Assembly (NCBI GenBank): GCA_031258625.1
Contig: JAIRMO010000160.1
Location: forward strand, 1-31,181
Direction of reading: 5' to 3'
Length of the DNA: 31,181 nt
From: Spirochaetaceae bacterium
Lineage (GTDB): Bacteria > Spirochaetota > Spirochaetia > Treponematales > Breznakiellaceae
Below the pieces are notes generated by a model. It did not search any database, was not told where the DNA came from, and saw only the letters and a program-made list of their open reading frames with translations. Positions 6,991 through 14,693 of this stretch are shown piece after piece (position 1 is the first letter of the stretch; every line of letters begins with the position of its first letter). A program made the position numbers and the translations under genes.

Positions 6991-8775
6991 ATGGCGTATA
7001 ATCATTACATCCTTACCTGCGGCGGAACCGCCTGTGAATCCAACAAGGGCGTCGAGATATACGAAAGGCTCTTGGCGGAGGCGGAAAAGCAGGGAGTTGC
7101 GGATCAGGTACAAATAGTCAAAACCGGCTGTTTTGGGTTTTGTGAGAAGGGCCCCATCGTCAAGGTGCTTCCGGAAGATTCCTTTTATGTGGAAGTCAAG
7201 CCCGAAGACGCCCCGGAGATCATCGCGGAACAGATTGTCAAAGGCCGGGAAGTATCCCGGCTCTTATACAAAACCGAGAAAAAAAGTTCCAGCGCCGTGG
7301 AGGATATCGAGTTTTACCAGAAACAGGTCCGGGTGGTCCTCAGAAACTGCGGAGCCATTAATCCGGAAAATATCGACGAATACATAGCCCGGGAAGGGTA
7401 TGTTGGTCTTGAAAAGGCCCTCTTCGATTTAAAACCCGAAGAAGTGGTTGAGGAGCTTAAAAAATCCGGGCTCCGGGGCCGGGGCGGCGCGGGGTTCCCC
7501 ACCTGGCTTAAATGGGATTTGACCCGTAAGGTTCAGGGGGATGTCAAATACGTGGTATGTAATGCCGACGAAGGGGATCCCGGCGCGTATATGGACCGGT
7601 CTACCATCGAAGGGGATCCCCATTCGATCATTGAGGCCATGACCATCTGCGGCAAAACCATCGGCGCCCGCCAGGGGTATGTGTATATCCGGGCGGAATA
7701 TCCCCTGGCCATCAAGCGGCTTCAGATAGCCCTGGAACAAGCCAAGAATTACGGCCTTTTGGGCAAGGACATCCTGGGTTCCGGGTTTGATTTTGATATT
7801 GAAATCCGCCTCGGGGCGGGGGCTTTTGTCTGCGGGGAAGAAACGGCCCTGATCAAGTCCCTGGAGGGACAGCGGGGTATGCCCGTTCCCAAACCGCCCT
7901 TCCCCGCGGTCCAGGGCCTCTGGGCCAAGCCCACGGTGATCAACAACGTGGAGACCCTGGCCAATATCCCGGTGGTGATGACCCGGGGCGGCGACTGGCT
8001 TGCCGCCATCGGTACGGAGAAGTCCAAGGGCACCAAGGTTTTCGCCCTGACCGGGAAGGTTCAGAATTCGGGGTTGGTGGAAGTTCCCATGGGGACCACC
8101 CTCCGGGAAATTATCTTTGAAATCGGCGGCGGTATCAAAGATCAGAAAAAATTCAAGGGAGTCCAAACCGGCGGCCCCTCCGGGGGGATCCTCACCGAAA
8201 AGGTCCTGGACACCCCCATCGACTATGAAAGCCTTACCGCCATGGGCTCCATGATGGGCTCCGGGGGTATGATCGTCATGGACGAGGACGACTGTGTGGT
8301 GGACGTTGCCCGGTTCTACATGGATTTCTGTGTGGATGAATCCTGCGGTAAATGTTCCCCCTGCCGGATCGGCACCACCCAGATCCTCAATATTCTGGAA
8401 AAAATCGCCCGGGGTAACGGCGAAGAGCAAGACCTGGATAAACTTGAAAGCATCGGAAAGGCCATGACCAAGGCTTCCCTCTGTATGCTCGGCGGTTCCG
8501 CGGCAAATCCCACCCTGTCTACGGTAAAGAATTTCCGGGAGGAGTACCTGGAACACATTCGGGACAAGAAGTGCCGGTCCGGTAAGTGTAAGCACCTCGT
8601 GATCTTTGATATCAACCCGGAAAAGTGTATTGGATGCGGGCTCTGCGCCCGGCGTTGTCCCGTAAATTGTATCACCGGCGAGAAACGGCAGCCCCACACC
8701 ATCGATCAGTCCAAGTGTATTAAATGCGGTGAGTGTTTTAAGAACTGTAAATTCGGCGCGGTTAACAAGAAGTAA
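6991..8775 (+). CDS. hndC: hydrogenase subunit HndC (NuoF-like flavoprotein, NAD(P)H/FMN site)
   Basis: This diaphorase subunit of 594 residues carries FMN and binds NAD(H) or NADP(H). Domains in order: thioredoxin-like [2Fe-2S] domain (Cys10, Cys15, Cys47, Cys51); NuoF core with the glycine-rich GRGGAGFPTW nucleotide/FMN motif near 164-173 and CGEETALIKSLEGQRG; SLBB-like region; [4Fe-4S] motif ESCGKCSPCRIGTTQ; and a C-terminal 2x[4Fe-4S] ferredoxin domain (CIGCGLCARRCP, CIKCGECFKNCK). This is the full HydB/HndC architecture. In characterised relatives the complex bifurcates electrons between NAD(P)+ and ferredoxin, which cannot be read from sequence alone. GGGG precedes the ATG, and hndD follows after 10 bases. 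Confidence 0.95.
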   Translation: MAYNHYILTCGGTACESNKGVEIYERLLAEAEKQGVADQVQIVKTGCFGFCEKGPIVKVLPEDSFYVEVKPEDAPEIIAEQIVKGREVSRLLYKTEKKSSSAVEDIEFYQKQVRVVLRNCGAINPENIDEYIAREGYVGLEKALFDLKPEEVVEELKKSGLRGRGGAGFPTWLKWDLTRKVQGDVKYVVCNADEGDPGAYMDRSTIEGDPHSIIEAMTICGKTIGARQGYVYIRAEYPLAIKRLQIALEQAKNYGLLGKDILGSGFDFDIEIRLGAGAFVCGEETALIKSLEGQRGMPVPKPPFPAVQGLWAKPTVINNVETLANIPVVMTRGGDWLAAIGTEKSKGTKVFALTGKVQNSGLVEVPMGTTLREIIFEIGGGIKDQKKFKGVQTGGPSGGILTEKVLDTPIDYESLTAMGSMMGSGGMIVMDEDDCVVDVARFYMDFCVDESCGKCSPCRIGTTQILNILEKIARGNGEEQDLDKLESIGKAMTKASLCMLGGSAANPTLSTVKNFREEYLEHIRDKKCRSGKCKHLVIFDINPEKCIGCGLCARRCPVNCITGEKRQPHTIDQSKCIKCGECFKNCKFGAVNKK

Positions 8776-8785
8776 AGGAGTAGCA

Positions 8786-10534
8786 ATGATCAACCTGAAA
8801 ATAAACGGTATTCCCCTGGAGGTGGAGGAGGGAACCACTATCCTCAATGCGGCCAAGAAGATAAATATTAAGATCCCCACCCTCTGTTATAATCCGGACC
8901 TCCCTCCCTGGGCGTCCTGCGGCATCTGCATTGTCCGCATGGAGGGCTCCCCCAAGATGGTCCGGGCCTGTACCACCCCGGTGGCGGAAAATATGAGTAT
9001 CATTACCCATGATACGGAGATCATCGCGGTACGGCGTACCGTGGTGGAACTTATCCTGTCCAATCATCCCAACGACTGCCTCCAGTGTCCCCGGAACGGT
9101 AATTGCGAGCTCCAGACCCTGGCGGCGGAATTCGGTATCCGGCAGGTTCCCTACCGGAAGATATCCAGCAACCTGCCCATTGACGATTCCAATCCGGCCA
9201 TCGTACTCAACCCCGAAAAATGTATCCGTTGCGGCCGCTGCGTCAAGGTCTGTCAGGAGATGCAAAATGTCTGGGCTCTGGAATTCCTTGGCCGGGGCAT
9301 CAAGGGCAGGATCGCCTCCGCGGCGGACACCCCCCTGGGGGAAAGCCCCTGTATCAAGTGCGGCCAATGCGCCGCCCATTGTCCCGTGGGGGCTATCTAC
9401 GAGCGGGACGATACCGTCCGGGTATGGGCCGCCCTGCAAAACGCCGATGTCCATCCGGTGGTCCAGATTGCCCCGGCGGTCCGGGTTGCCCTGGCGGAGG
9501 AATTCGGCCTGGAACCGGGGGCCCTGATAACCAAAAAGATCTACGCCGCCCTGAGGCGTCTTGGGTTCAAGACCGTTTTCGACACCAATTTTTCCGCAGA
9601 CCTCACCATCATGGAAGAGGGGACGGAACTGGTGAAACGGCTCACCCAGGGGGGGGACATTCCCCTCGTCACCAGTTGCTGTCCCGCCTGGGTGGATTAT
9701 ATGGAAAAATACTACACCGACATAATACCGAATTTTTCCACCGCCAAATCTCCCCAGCAGATGATGGGGGCCATGATCAAGACCTATTGGGCGGGAAAAG
9801 CCGGGGTAGACCCGGATAAGATATTCTCCGTTTCGGTCATGCCCTGTACCGCTAAAAAATGGGAAACCAAGCGGAACCAGGACATGCGTTCCGCCGGCCA
9901 TGGGGATGATGTGGATATTTCCATCACTACCCGGGAATTGGCCCGGATGATCAAACAAGCGGGGATTGAGCTCCTCAAACTAGAGGATGAGGAAGCGGAT
10001 AACCCCCTGGGCCCCTATACCGGGGCGGGTACCATCTTCGGGGTTACCGGGGGGGTTATGGAGGCCGCGGTGCGGAGCGCCTATTTCCTGGTGACCAAAA
10101 AAGAATTGGGGGACGTCAATTTCCTCCCCGTGCGGGGCCTTGAGGGGGTCAAGGAAGCGGAGGTGGATTTCCAAAACGGCACCAAGATCCGTATCGCCGT
10201 GGCCCATCAAATGGGTAATATCGCCGCGGTTTTGGACCGGATCCGGTCTGCCCGGAACGCGGGGCAGGAACCTCCCTACCACTTTGTGGAGGTTATGGCC
10301 TGCCGGGGAGGCTGTATAGGCGGGGGCGGACAGCCCTATGGTTGTACCGATGAGATCCGTTCCAAACGCATCGCGGGGCTCTATCAGGACGACAAGATAT
10401 CACCCTACCGCTGTTCCCATCAGAACCCCAACATTAAAGGGGTCTATGATGAATTCCTGGGGGAACCCACCGGTCATAAGGCCCATGAGCTGCTCCATAC
10501 CAAATACGAAGAACGGCCCCTGTATCTAAAATAA
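8786..10534 (+). CDS. hndD: [FeFe] hydrogenase catalytic subunit HndD
   Basis: This is the 582-residue catalytic subunit that interconverts H2 with protons and electrons at the H-cluster. In order: plant-type [2Fe-2S] (Cys34, Cys45, Cys48, Cys62); His94-Cys98-Cys101-Cys107 [4Fe-4S]; 2x[4Fe-4S] (Cys146-149-152-156 and Cys189-192-195-199); H-cluster motifs TSCCPAW (Cys298 proton relay, Cys299 ligand), MPCTAKK (Cys354) and MACRGGCIGGGGQP (Cys506, Cys510); and a fused C-terminal small-subunit domain. All expected residues are present, so it should be active once HydEFG (not in the window) have matured it. The ATG at 8786 has AAAGGAG upstream; an upstream in-frame start at 8729 lies inside hndC. 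Confidence 0.97.
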   Translation: MINLKINGIPLEVEEGTTILNAAKKINIKIPTLCYNPDLPPWASCGICIVRMEGSPKMVRACTTPVAENMSIITHDTEIIAVRRTVVELILSNHPNDCLQCPRNGNCELQTLAAEFGIRQVPYRKISSNLPIDDSNPAIVLNPEKCIRCGRCVKVCQEMQNVWALEFLGRGIKGRIASAADTPLGESPCIKCGQCAAHCPVGAIYERDDTVRVWAALQNADVHPVVQIAPAVRVALAEEFGLEPGALITKKIYAALRRLGFKTVFDTNFSADLTIMEEGTELVKRLTQGGDIPLVTSCCPAWVDYMEKYYTDIIPNFSTAKSPQQMMGAMIKTYWAGKAGVDPDKIFSVSVMPCTAKKWETKRNQDMRSAGHGDDVDISITTRELARMIKQAGIELLKLEDEEADNPLGPYTGAGTIFGVTGGVMEAAVRSAYFLVTKKELGDVNFLPVRGLEGVKEAEVDFQNGTKIRIAVAHQMGNIAAVLDRIRSARNAGQEPPYHFVEVMACRGGCIGGGGQPYGCTDEIRSKRIAGLYQDDKISPYRCSHQNPNIKGVYDEFLGEPTGHKAHELLHTKYEERPLYLK

Positions 10535-10556
10535 TCCGGAATCATCTTTTTGCGGG

Positions 10557-10594
10557 CCGGGGCCGGGAAGCAGCGCTTTCCGGCCCCGGTTTTT
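10557..10594 (+). terminator. strong rho-independent terminator of the hnd operon
   Basis: A 14-bp GC-rich stem (10557-10570 with 10576-10589, one G-T pair) and 5-base loop are followed by TTTTT at 10590-10594, about 22 bases after the hndD stop. Further GC hairpins follow at 10604-10650 (GGGG/CCCC and CGGTAG/CTACCG) without a T run. Confidence 0.88.
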
Positions 10595-10686
10595 GTTCCC
10601 CAATGGGGGAAGCCCCCGTTTCCGCCCCCCGGTAGCGGAGAGCTACCGAACCCGCCGGCGCGGAGGATGCTCCGGGACGGGGAGGT

Positions 10687-11271
10687 TCATTTTTTTCGGG
10701 ATTTTTTTGTAACGGCCCCTGAAATTTCCGAGGTGATGTCCCCGAGACGTGCCCGGGCTTCCCGGCTTTTATTTTGGGACTCCTGGTGCCGGGACGCGTT
10801 GAGGGCTGTTTCCGCTTCTCCAATAATATTCCCGGCGGTTTCCAGTTTCCGGGTAAGGGCGTCAAAATCTGCCTCAACCTTATCCAGGTCTTTTGCCATA
10901 TTCAGGGTCTTTTCGGTAGCGGAAAGGGCGTTTTGCGCCTCCGAGAGGAGCCGCGCGGCTTCTTCCCTGGCCCGGACCGCCCCCAGCCTGCCGTCGTTCC
11001 GGGCCTTTTCCGCGGCGTCTATAGCTTCTTGGGACAGGAGTTTTGCCTCGTCATACCGTTTGGAATCCGCCGATACCCGCATTTGGGTAAGGGCGTTCTT
11101 CGCCCGGATCAAAGAATCTTCCCCATAGAGGACCGCATCGGGGTCATTTTCCGCCCGGGTAACCGCCGCCGCGGCCTTTTCCATTTCTTCTGTGGGGGGT
11201 TTGGCGCACCCCACCAATAGGAGGGCGATTATCATACTAGCCCCTATAAAAACTGCTCTTCTCTGCCCCAT
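10687..11271 (-). CDS. DUF4398-like alpha-helical lipoprotein
   Basis: This 194-residue lipoprotein has a basic start, a hydrophobic core and the lipobox LLVGC (Cys22), so the mature protein is membrane-anchored and faces the periplasm. The mature part is almost all helix with Ala/Glu/Lys heptad-like repeats, and the first 80 residues fit the DUF4398 pattern (A..ALTQMR..., YDEAKLLSQEAIDAAEKA). The tail is basic (KKSRKK). The ATG has AGGAGGAG a few bases upstream, an excellent ribosome binding site. It is divergent from the CHASE2 gene. Members are often found near envelope or motility genes, but their function is unknown. Confidence 0.85.
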   Translation of the reverse strand: MGQRRAVFIGASMIIALLLVGCAKPPTEEMEKAAAAVTRAENDPDAVLYGEDSLIRAKNALTQMRVSADSKRYDEAKLLSQEAIDAAEKARNDGRLGAVRAREEAARLLSEAQNALSATEKTLNMAKDLDKVEADFDALTRKLETAGNIIGEAETALNASRHQESQNKSREARARLGDITSEISGAVTKKSRKK

Positions 11272-11609
11272 GACTCCTCCTGAAATTACCGGATAGGTGG
11301 TTTTTCAATAGCTCTGGTATTTTGAAAAACCGTTTAAGTGGTCAGTTTCAAAACCCGGCGGGGAGCCGGCGGGACTTTGCCCCGGCCATCGCGATTTTTG
11401 TATGAACATACAAAAATCAACCAACCCCCCAGAGGGCTCCTCAGATGTACCGGACCCAATGAAACCGGCTTGGAAACACCGGTCTAAAACCCGTCCTTTT
11501 TCTTAAATCCAAGATTCCGGTTTCACCAATTAATAATTTGAAACTACCTTAAATATATATCATATAATATAATCATAAATATGTTATTTTTGGTACCGGG
11601 TTATAACGT
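11272..11609. promoter_or_regulatory. divergent intergenic region with three inverted repeats
   Basis: No gene is seen in these 338 bases. They hold a 10-bp inverted repeat GGTTTTTCAA (11299-11308 with 11322-11331), the dyad GTTTCAAAAC at 11345-11354, and a perfect 12-bp hairpin GATTTTTGTATG with a 2-base loop (11393-11418). Near the right end TTGAAA (11538-11543) and TATAAT (11563-11568), with a long 19-base spacer, are a possible promoter for the CHASE2 gene. The region is shared by two outward-facing genes, so the dyads are more likely operators or leader structures than terminators. Confidence 0.45.
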
Positions 11610-13904
11610 ATGGTGATTTATTTTACCAAAAAGTTAAAAATCATACGGTTTTTTATTTCCCTGGGGACGGCCCTCTTGTGTACCCTGGGGATGAGTAAAC
11701 TTCTTTCGGGGCCGCGGCTTGGTCCGTATTATGATTTTCTCACGGAACACCGCCGGCCTCCACCGGTTTCCGGTGAAATAGCCCTGATAGAAACCGAAAC
11801 CGGTACGGCCGATCCCCAAAGGGATTTTTTCACCCAATATTTTATTGAGCCCGAGACGGCGGCTTCGGTCTTGATGACCTTAACCGAAACGGAAGCGTCG
11901 GTTTTGATCATCCAGGTTCCGGTGGTGGGCCTTTCCTCCGGGGGGGTGAGAAGCGCGGCGGAACTGGTCTTCCGTTTTGATGAGGAATTCGGTTTGTTAA
12001 AAGGGAATATCCTGAACCTTTTTGAGGCCATCCGTATCGGTTCCATCCCCCCTTCGGAGGCCCCGGCCTACGTGGGGGAACTGGTAAATCTTACCGAACA
12101 GGGAAAGGATCGGCTCTTGTCTTCGTTTGTACCGCAGGAGGAAACCGGGGCTTTTGAAAAAGCCGCCGCCGTTTTTGGCCGGGCCTGGAAAACCGGCGGC
12201 GCCGGGTATTTTAAACCCAAGCCCGATTCTGACGGGGTGCTGCGGCGTATGGCCCCGGTCCTTTTAGGGGAAGGAGTATATGGGGAACACCCGGTGTATA
12301 CCGCCCTCAAGGAACGGTACCAAAAGACGGATATGGAATACACCGAAGACGGGCCTATCCTCCGGCTGGTAAAATTCCGGGACGGGGAATCCATCGTTTT
12401 TCCCTTGGACGATGAGGGGGCATTCCTGATTGAAAAGCCGGGGAAAAATCAGGATTTTAACCGGGCACCCCTGAGCCTGATCCTGGGGTACGAGGAAGCG
12501 GATAAAGAACTCTACCGGCTCCTCGCCGCCGCGGCTTCCCTGGGGGTTTATGGGGGATTAGACCCGGAGAAGTATCCGCCGGTTCTTTATGAATATGCCC
12601 ATTCCCTCCGGGAGGAGTTGCTCCGGGAGCCGGATGAAGAAAAAAAACGCCGCTGGATCGAAGGCCGGGAAGCGTATTTTATTTCCCTGGAAGATTTCTG
12701 TTACGGTCCCGGGGAAATGACCCTGGTTTCGGGGTATGAAGAACGCATCGCCTCCAAAACTCTGGATGAAGCGGAAAGCCGGCGGCTGCGGGACCTGCGG
12801 GATGGACTCATCAGGACCTTTCGGGATATCAGGGAAAAATATAACGCCCTGGTGGAAACGCGGATCTCCCTGAAATCCCTGCTTTATGGTTCCTTTTGTA
12901 TTTTAGGACCCGGTAACGGGGGGGGCGCCCAGAGCCCCACGGAAGCCGAAGCCTCCGCCATCCTCGCCAACAGCCTCCTTTCAGGCAGCGTTATACGGGC
13001 TGTCCCGGACCGCTACGTCCTGTTCTGGTCCCTGGTTTCCGCTCTTACCCTCTGTTTTTGCCTGGTCAGATTCGCCCCGATCCTCTCCTTGGGGATAGGT
13101 TTTTTTTTCAGCCTGCTCATCGGGTTGATCTTTTCCGGGAGTTTCCTTCTGAGCGCCCGTTGGATAGACCCCTTCATCCCCTTGACGGCGGCCCTGGGGG
13201 CTGCGGTCTCATCAACCCTGGTTATCCTCATCATAAACCGCCGTTTTGCGGGCCTGGTCCGTCAGATTTACGGAGGCTCCCTAACCCCGGCCTATCTCAA
13301 GGCCCTGTTCCGGTCCGGAGAATCCCCGGCATTAGGGCCCGTGGTGGTCCCCGCCGCGGTAATCGCCGTAAGAAACGACCCTTTGGCATCCCTGGAAAAT
13401 CAGGGGGACCCCCGGGAAGCCGCCCGGAACGGGGCCGCCTTTCGGGAAGAGCTTGCCCGGTGGTGTATAAAGGCCGGGGGAATTATGGCGGGATGGGAGG
13501 GGAATACGGCGTTGATTGCCTTTGGTTCCCCCCCGGAACGGACGATCCTAAAGCCCCGGGGGAGGCACTCCTCCGGCGGGGAGCCGTTGAACCCGGTGGT
13601 CCAGGCGCTGAAGTTTCTCGATGCGCTTTTGAGGGGTTCCCCGCGGGGAGGGGCCTGGTATTTCGGCATTGATGTTGGGGAATGCGGGTTTGTTCCCGTC
13701 TCCGGTTCAGGTTACCAGGTCTACGGCCCTCCCGTAGCCTGCTCCCGGCTTCTTTCCAAATTTGCCCCCCGCTATCATGTCCCCATCCTGGTTACCAAGG
13801 CGGTTCAAGAAAAAGCCGGTTCCATCCCGGTACGGGCGATCCGGATCCCCGTCGGTACAAAAGGTTCCCGGATCTTCTATACTTTGTTGATCCCGCCCCC
13901 ATAG
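11610..13904 (+). CDS. CHASE2-domain membrane sensor with degenerate class III cyclase-like domain
   Basis: This 764-residue protein starts with a membrane anchor at about residues 9-30. An extracytoplasmic CHASE2 domain (YDFLTEHRRPPP and then IALIETE) runs to roughly 330, followed by a helical linker, three or four membrane segments at about 468-545 and a cytoplasmic domain from about 577. The last domain resembles adenylate/guanylate cyclases (WYFGIDVGECGFV, then YQVYGPPVACSRL), but the metal-binding Asp of the usual FADIVGFT motif is absent (AAVIAVRND) and the NxAxR motif is altered. It is probably catalytically dead or a binding module. The ribosome binding site is weak. It is monocistronic; the ligand is unknown. 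Confidence 0.75.
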   Translation: MVIYFTKKLKIIRFFISLGTALLCTLGMSKLLSGPRLGPYYDFLTEHRRPPPVSGEIALIETETGTADPQRDFFTQYFIEPETAASVLMTLTETEASVLIIQVPVVGLSSGGVRSAAELVFRFDEEFGLLKGNILNLFEAIRIGSIPPSEAPAYVGELVNLTEQGKDRLLSSFVPQEETGAFEKAAAVFGRAWKTGGAGYFKPKPDSDGVLRRMAPVLLGEGVYGEHPVYTALKERYQKTDMEYTEDGPILRLVKFRDGESIVFPLDDEGAFLIEKPGKNQDFNRAPLSLILGYEEADKELYRLLAAAASLGVYGGLDPEKYPPVLYEYAHSLREELLREPDEEKKRRWIEGREAYFISLEDFCYGPGEMTLVSGYEERIASKTLDEAESRRLRDLRDGLIRTFRDIREKYNALVETRISLKSLLYGSFCILGPGNGGGAQSPTEAEASAILANSLLSGSVIRAVPDRYVLFWSLVSALTLCFCLVRFAPILSLGIGFFFSLLIGLIFSGSFLLSARWIDPFIPLTAALGAAVSSTLVILIINRRFAGLVRQIYGGSLTPAYLKALFRSGESPALGPVVVPAAVIAVRNDPLASLENQGDPREAARNGAAFREELARWCIKAGGIMAGWEGNTALIAFGSPPERTILKPRGRHSSGGEPLNPVVQALKFLDALLRGSPRGGAWYFGIDVGECGFVPVSGSGYQVYGPPVACSRLLSKFAPRYHVPILVTKAVQEKAGSIPVRAIRIPVGTKGSRIFYTLLIPPP

Positions 13905-14135
13905 GGGGTTTCCTGCCCCCGAAGCGGGCAGGCGGGCGGAAGGGCGGCTCTCTCCTTCGCCTGTCCCTGGTGGGCGAAGGAGAGAGCCGTACATTCCCAG
14001 GGGGCCGCCCGCCGGGGGCAGAACCTCCCCCTGGGGGGCGGAACATGAGCCGAGACTCTCGGAAGCAGACCCCTATGGGGGCGGTCGAAGGGGGGAGGCG
14101 CGCGTTCTAAGGGGGCCGCCTAGCGGGGGCATAAA
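13905..14135. repeat. GC-rich hairpin cluster 3' of the CHASE2 gene
   Basis: The stretch after the stop is strongly GC-rich and repetitive. A perfect 17-bp stem, CGGCTCTCTCCTTCGCC at 13945-13961 paired with 13973-13989 around an 11-base loop, is flanked by a CCTGCCC/GGGCAGG hairpin at 13912-13932. A motif of the form GGGGGCCGCCnnnCGGGGGCA occurs directly repeated at about 14000-14020 and 14110-14131. There is no T run, so it is not a classical terminator. The 142-residue ORF across it is an artefact of GC skew. A REP-like palindromic element is the best description. Confidence 0.55.
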
Positions 14136-14177
14136 ACTCACTGGTGGATGGCGGGGGAAATAACGGAAGCTCCGGAA

Positions 14178-14214
14178 GCTTTGCGTATAGAGGCAGGGCC
14201 CCTATACGCAAAGC
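14178..14214. terminator. 13-bp hairpin between convergent genes
   Basis: A perfect stem GCTTTGCGTATAG (14178-14190) pairs with 14202-14214 around an 11-base loop. It lies between the ends of the convergent CHASE2 gene and the 14218 gene, immediately next to the latter's stop codon. The poly-T tract expected of an intrinsic terminator is absent on both strands, so a terminator or mRNA-stabilising role is inferred from position. Confidence 0.4.
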
Positions 14215-14217
14215 CGT

Positions 14218-14508
14218 TTAAAATTCATCCGGAGAACCAACATACCCCAGAGGAGATCTCTGGGGGTGTTGATCTTGTTTTTTTAAATAGATCTTTTTAA
14301 ATATATATGTAGCGGTTCGCCACATTTTATAAATATAAAAGGCCCGGATTATGGTGGTAGGCATTTCTTTAAACAATTCCTCAGGGATGGTGCGGATCCT
14401 TCCCTGGAGGGTGTTGTTTTCGGAGAGGGTAAAAGTTATTTCAATGCCATTCATCCAGTTTTTACACCGCATATTTTCTGTACTCACTATCCATGAACCA
14501 ATTACCAT
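14218..14508 (-). CDS. small protein of unknown function
   Basis: This 96-residue protein matches no family I know. The ATG is preceded by AAGGAACGG, a reasonable ribosome binding site, which supports a real gene. The first 50 residues have alternating beta-like pattern (GIEITFTLSENNTLQGRI), followed by a basic helix (FYIYKMWRTATYIFKKIYLKK). The last 18 residues run through a CCCCAGAG/CTCTGGGG palindrome, so the natural stop may once have been earlier. A GTTTTGAAAC dyad lies upstream at 14665. No signal peptide is seen. Confidence 0.45.
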   Translation of the reverse strand: MVIGSWIVSTENMRCKNWMNGIEITFTLSENNTLQGRIRTIPEELFKEMPTTIIRAFYIYKMWRTATYIFKKIYLKKQDQHPQRSPLGYVGSPDEF

Positions 14509-14693
14509 TTTCCGTTCCTTGTTTTAAAGTCATTTTGAGTATGGGCCGAATTTTTTTTATCGTATTGTAGTTTTTTATATAAAAAAGGATTAATTATTAA
14601 GAAGCTAAAAGTTTTTAAAAAAAACGGCTGTCTCAAATTCAGCGAAATTTTGGATCAAGTACACGTTTTGAAACGGTCCCAGTCCTAAAGACC

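Noticed and set aside
7429..8880. 483-residue ORF on the minus strand
   Set aside because: It lies opposite hndC, whose motifs are unambiguous. The product is Gly/Pro/Asp/His-rich without any domain and arises from GC-rich third positions.
8762..9958. 398-residue ORF on the minus strand
   Set aside because: It is a shadow of hndD with the same composition bias and no recognisable motif.
13682..14110. 142-residue ORF at the end of the CHASE2 gene
   Set aside because: The first part overlaps CHASE2 in another frame and the rest runs through GC-rich hairpins; the product is Pro/Arg/Gly-rich.
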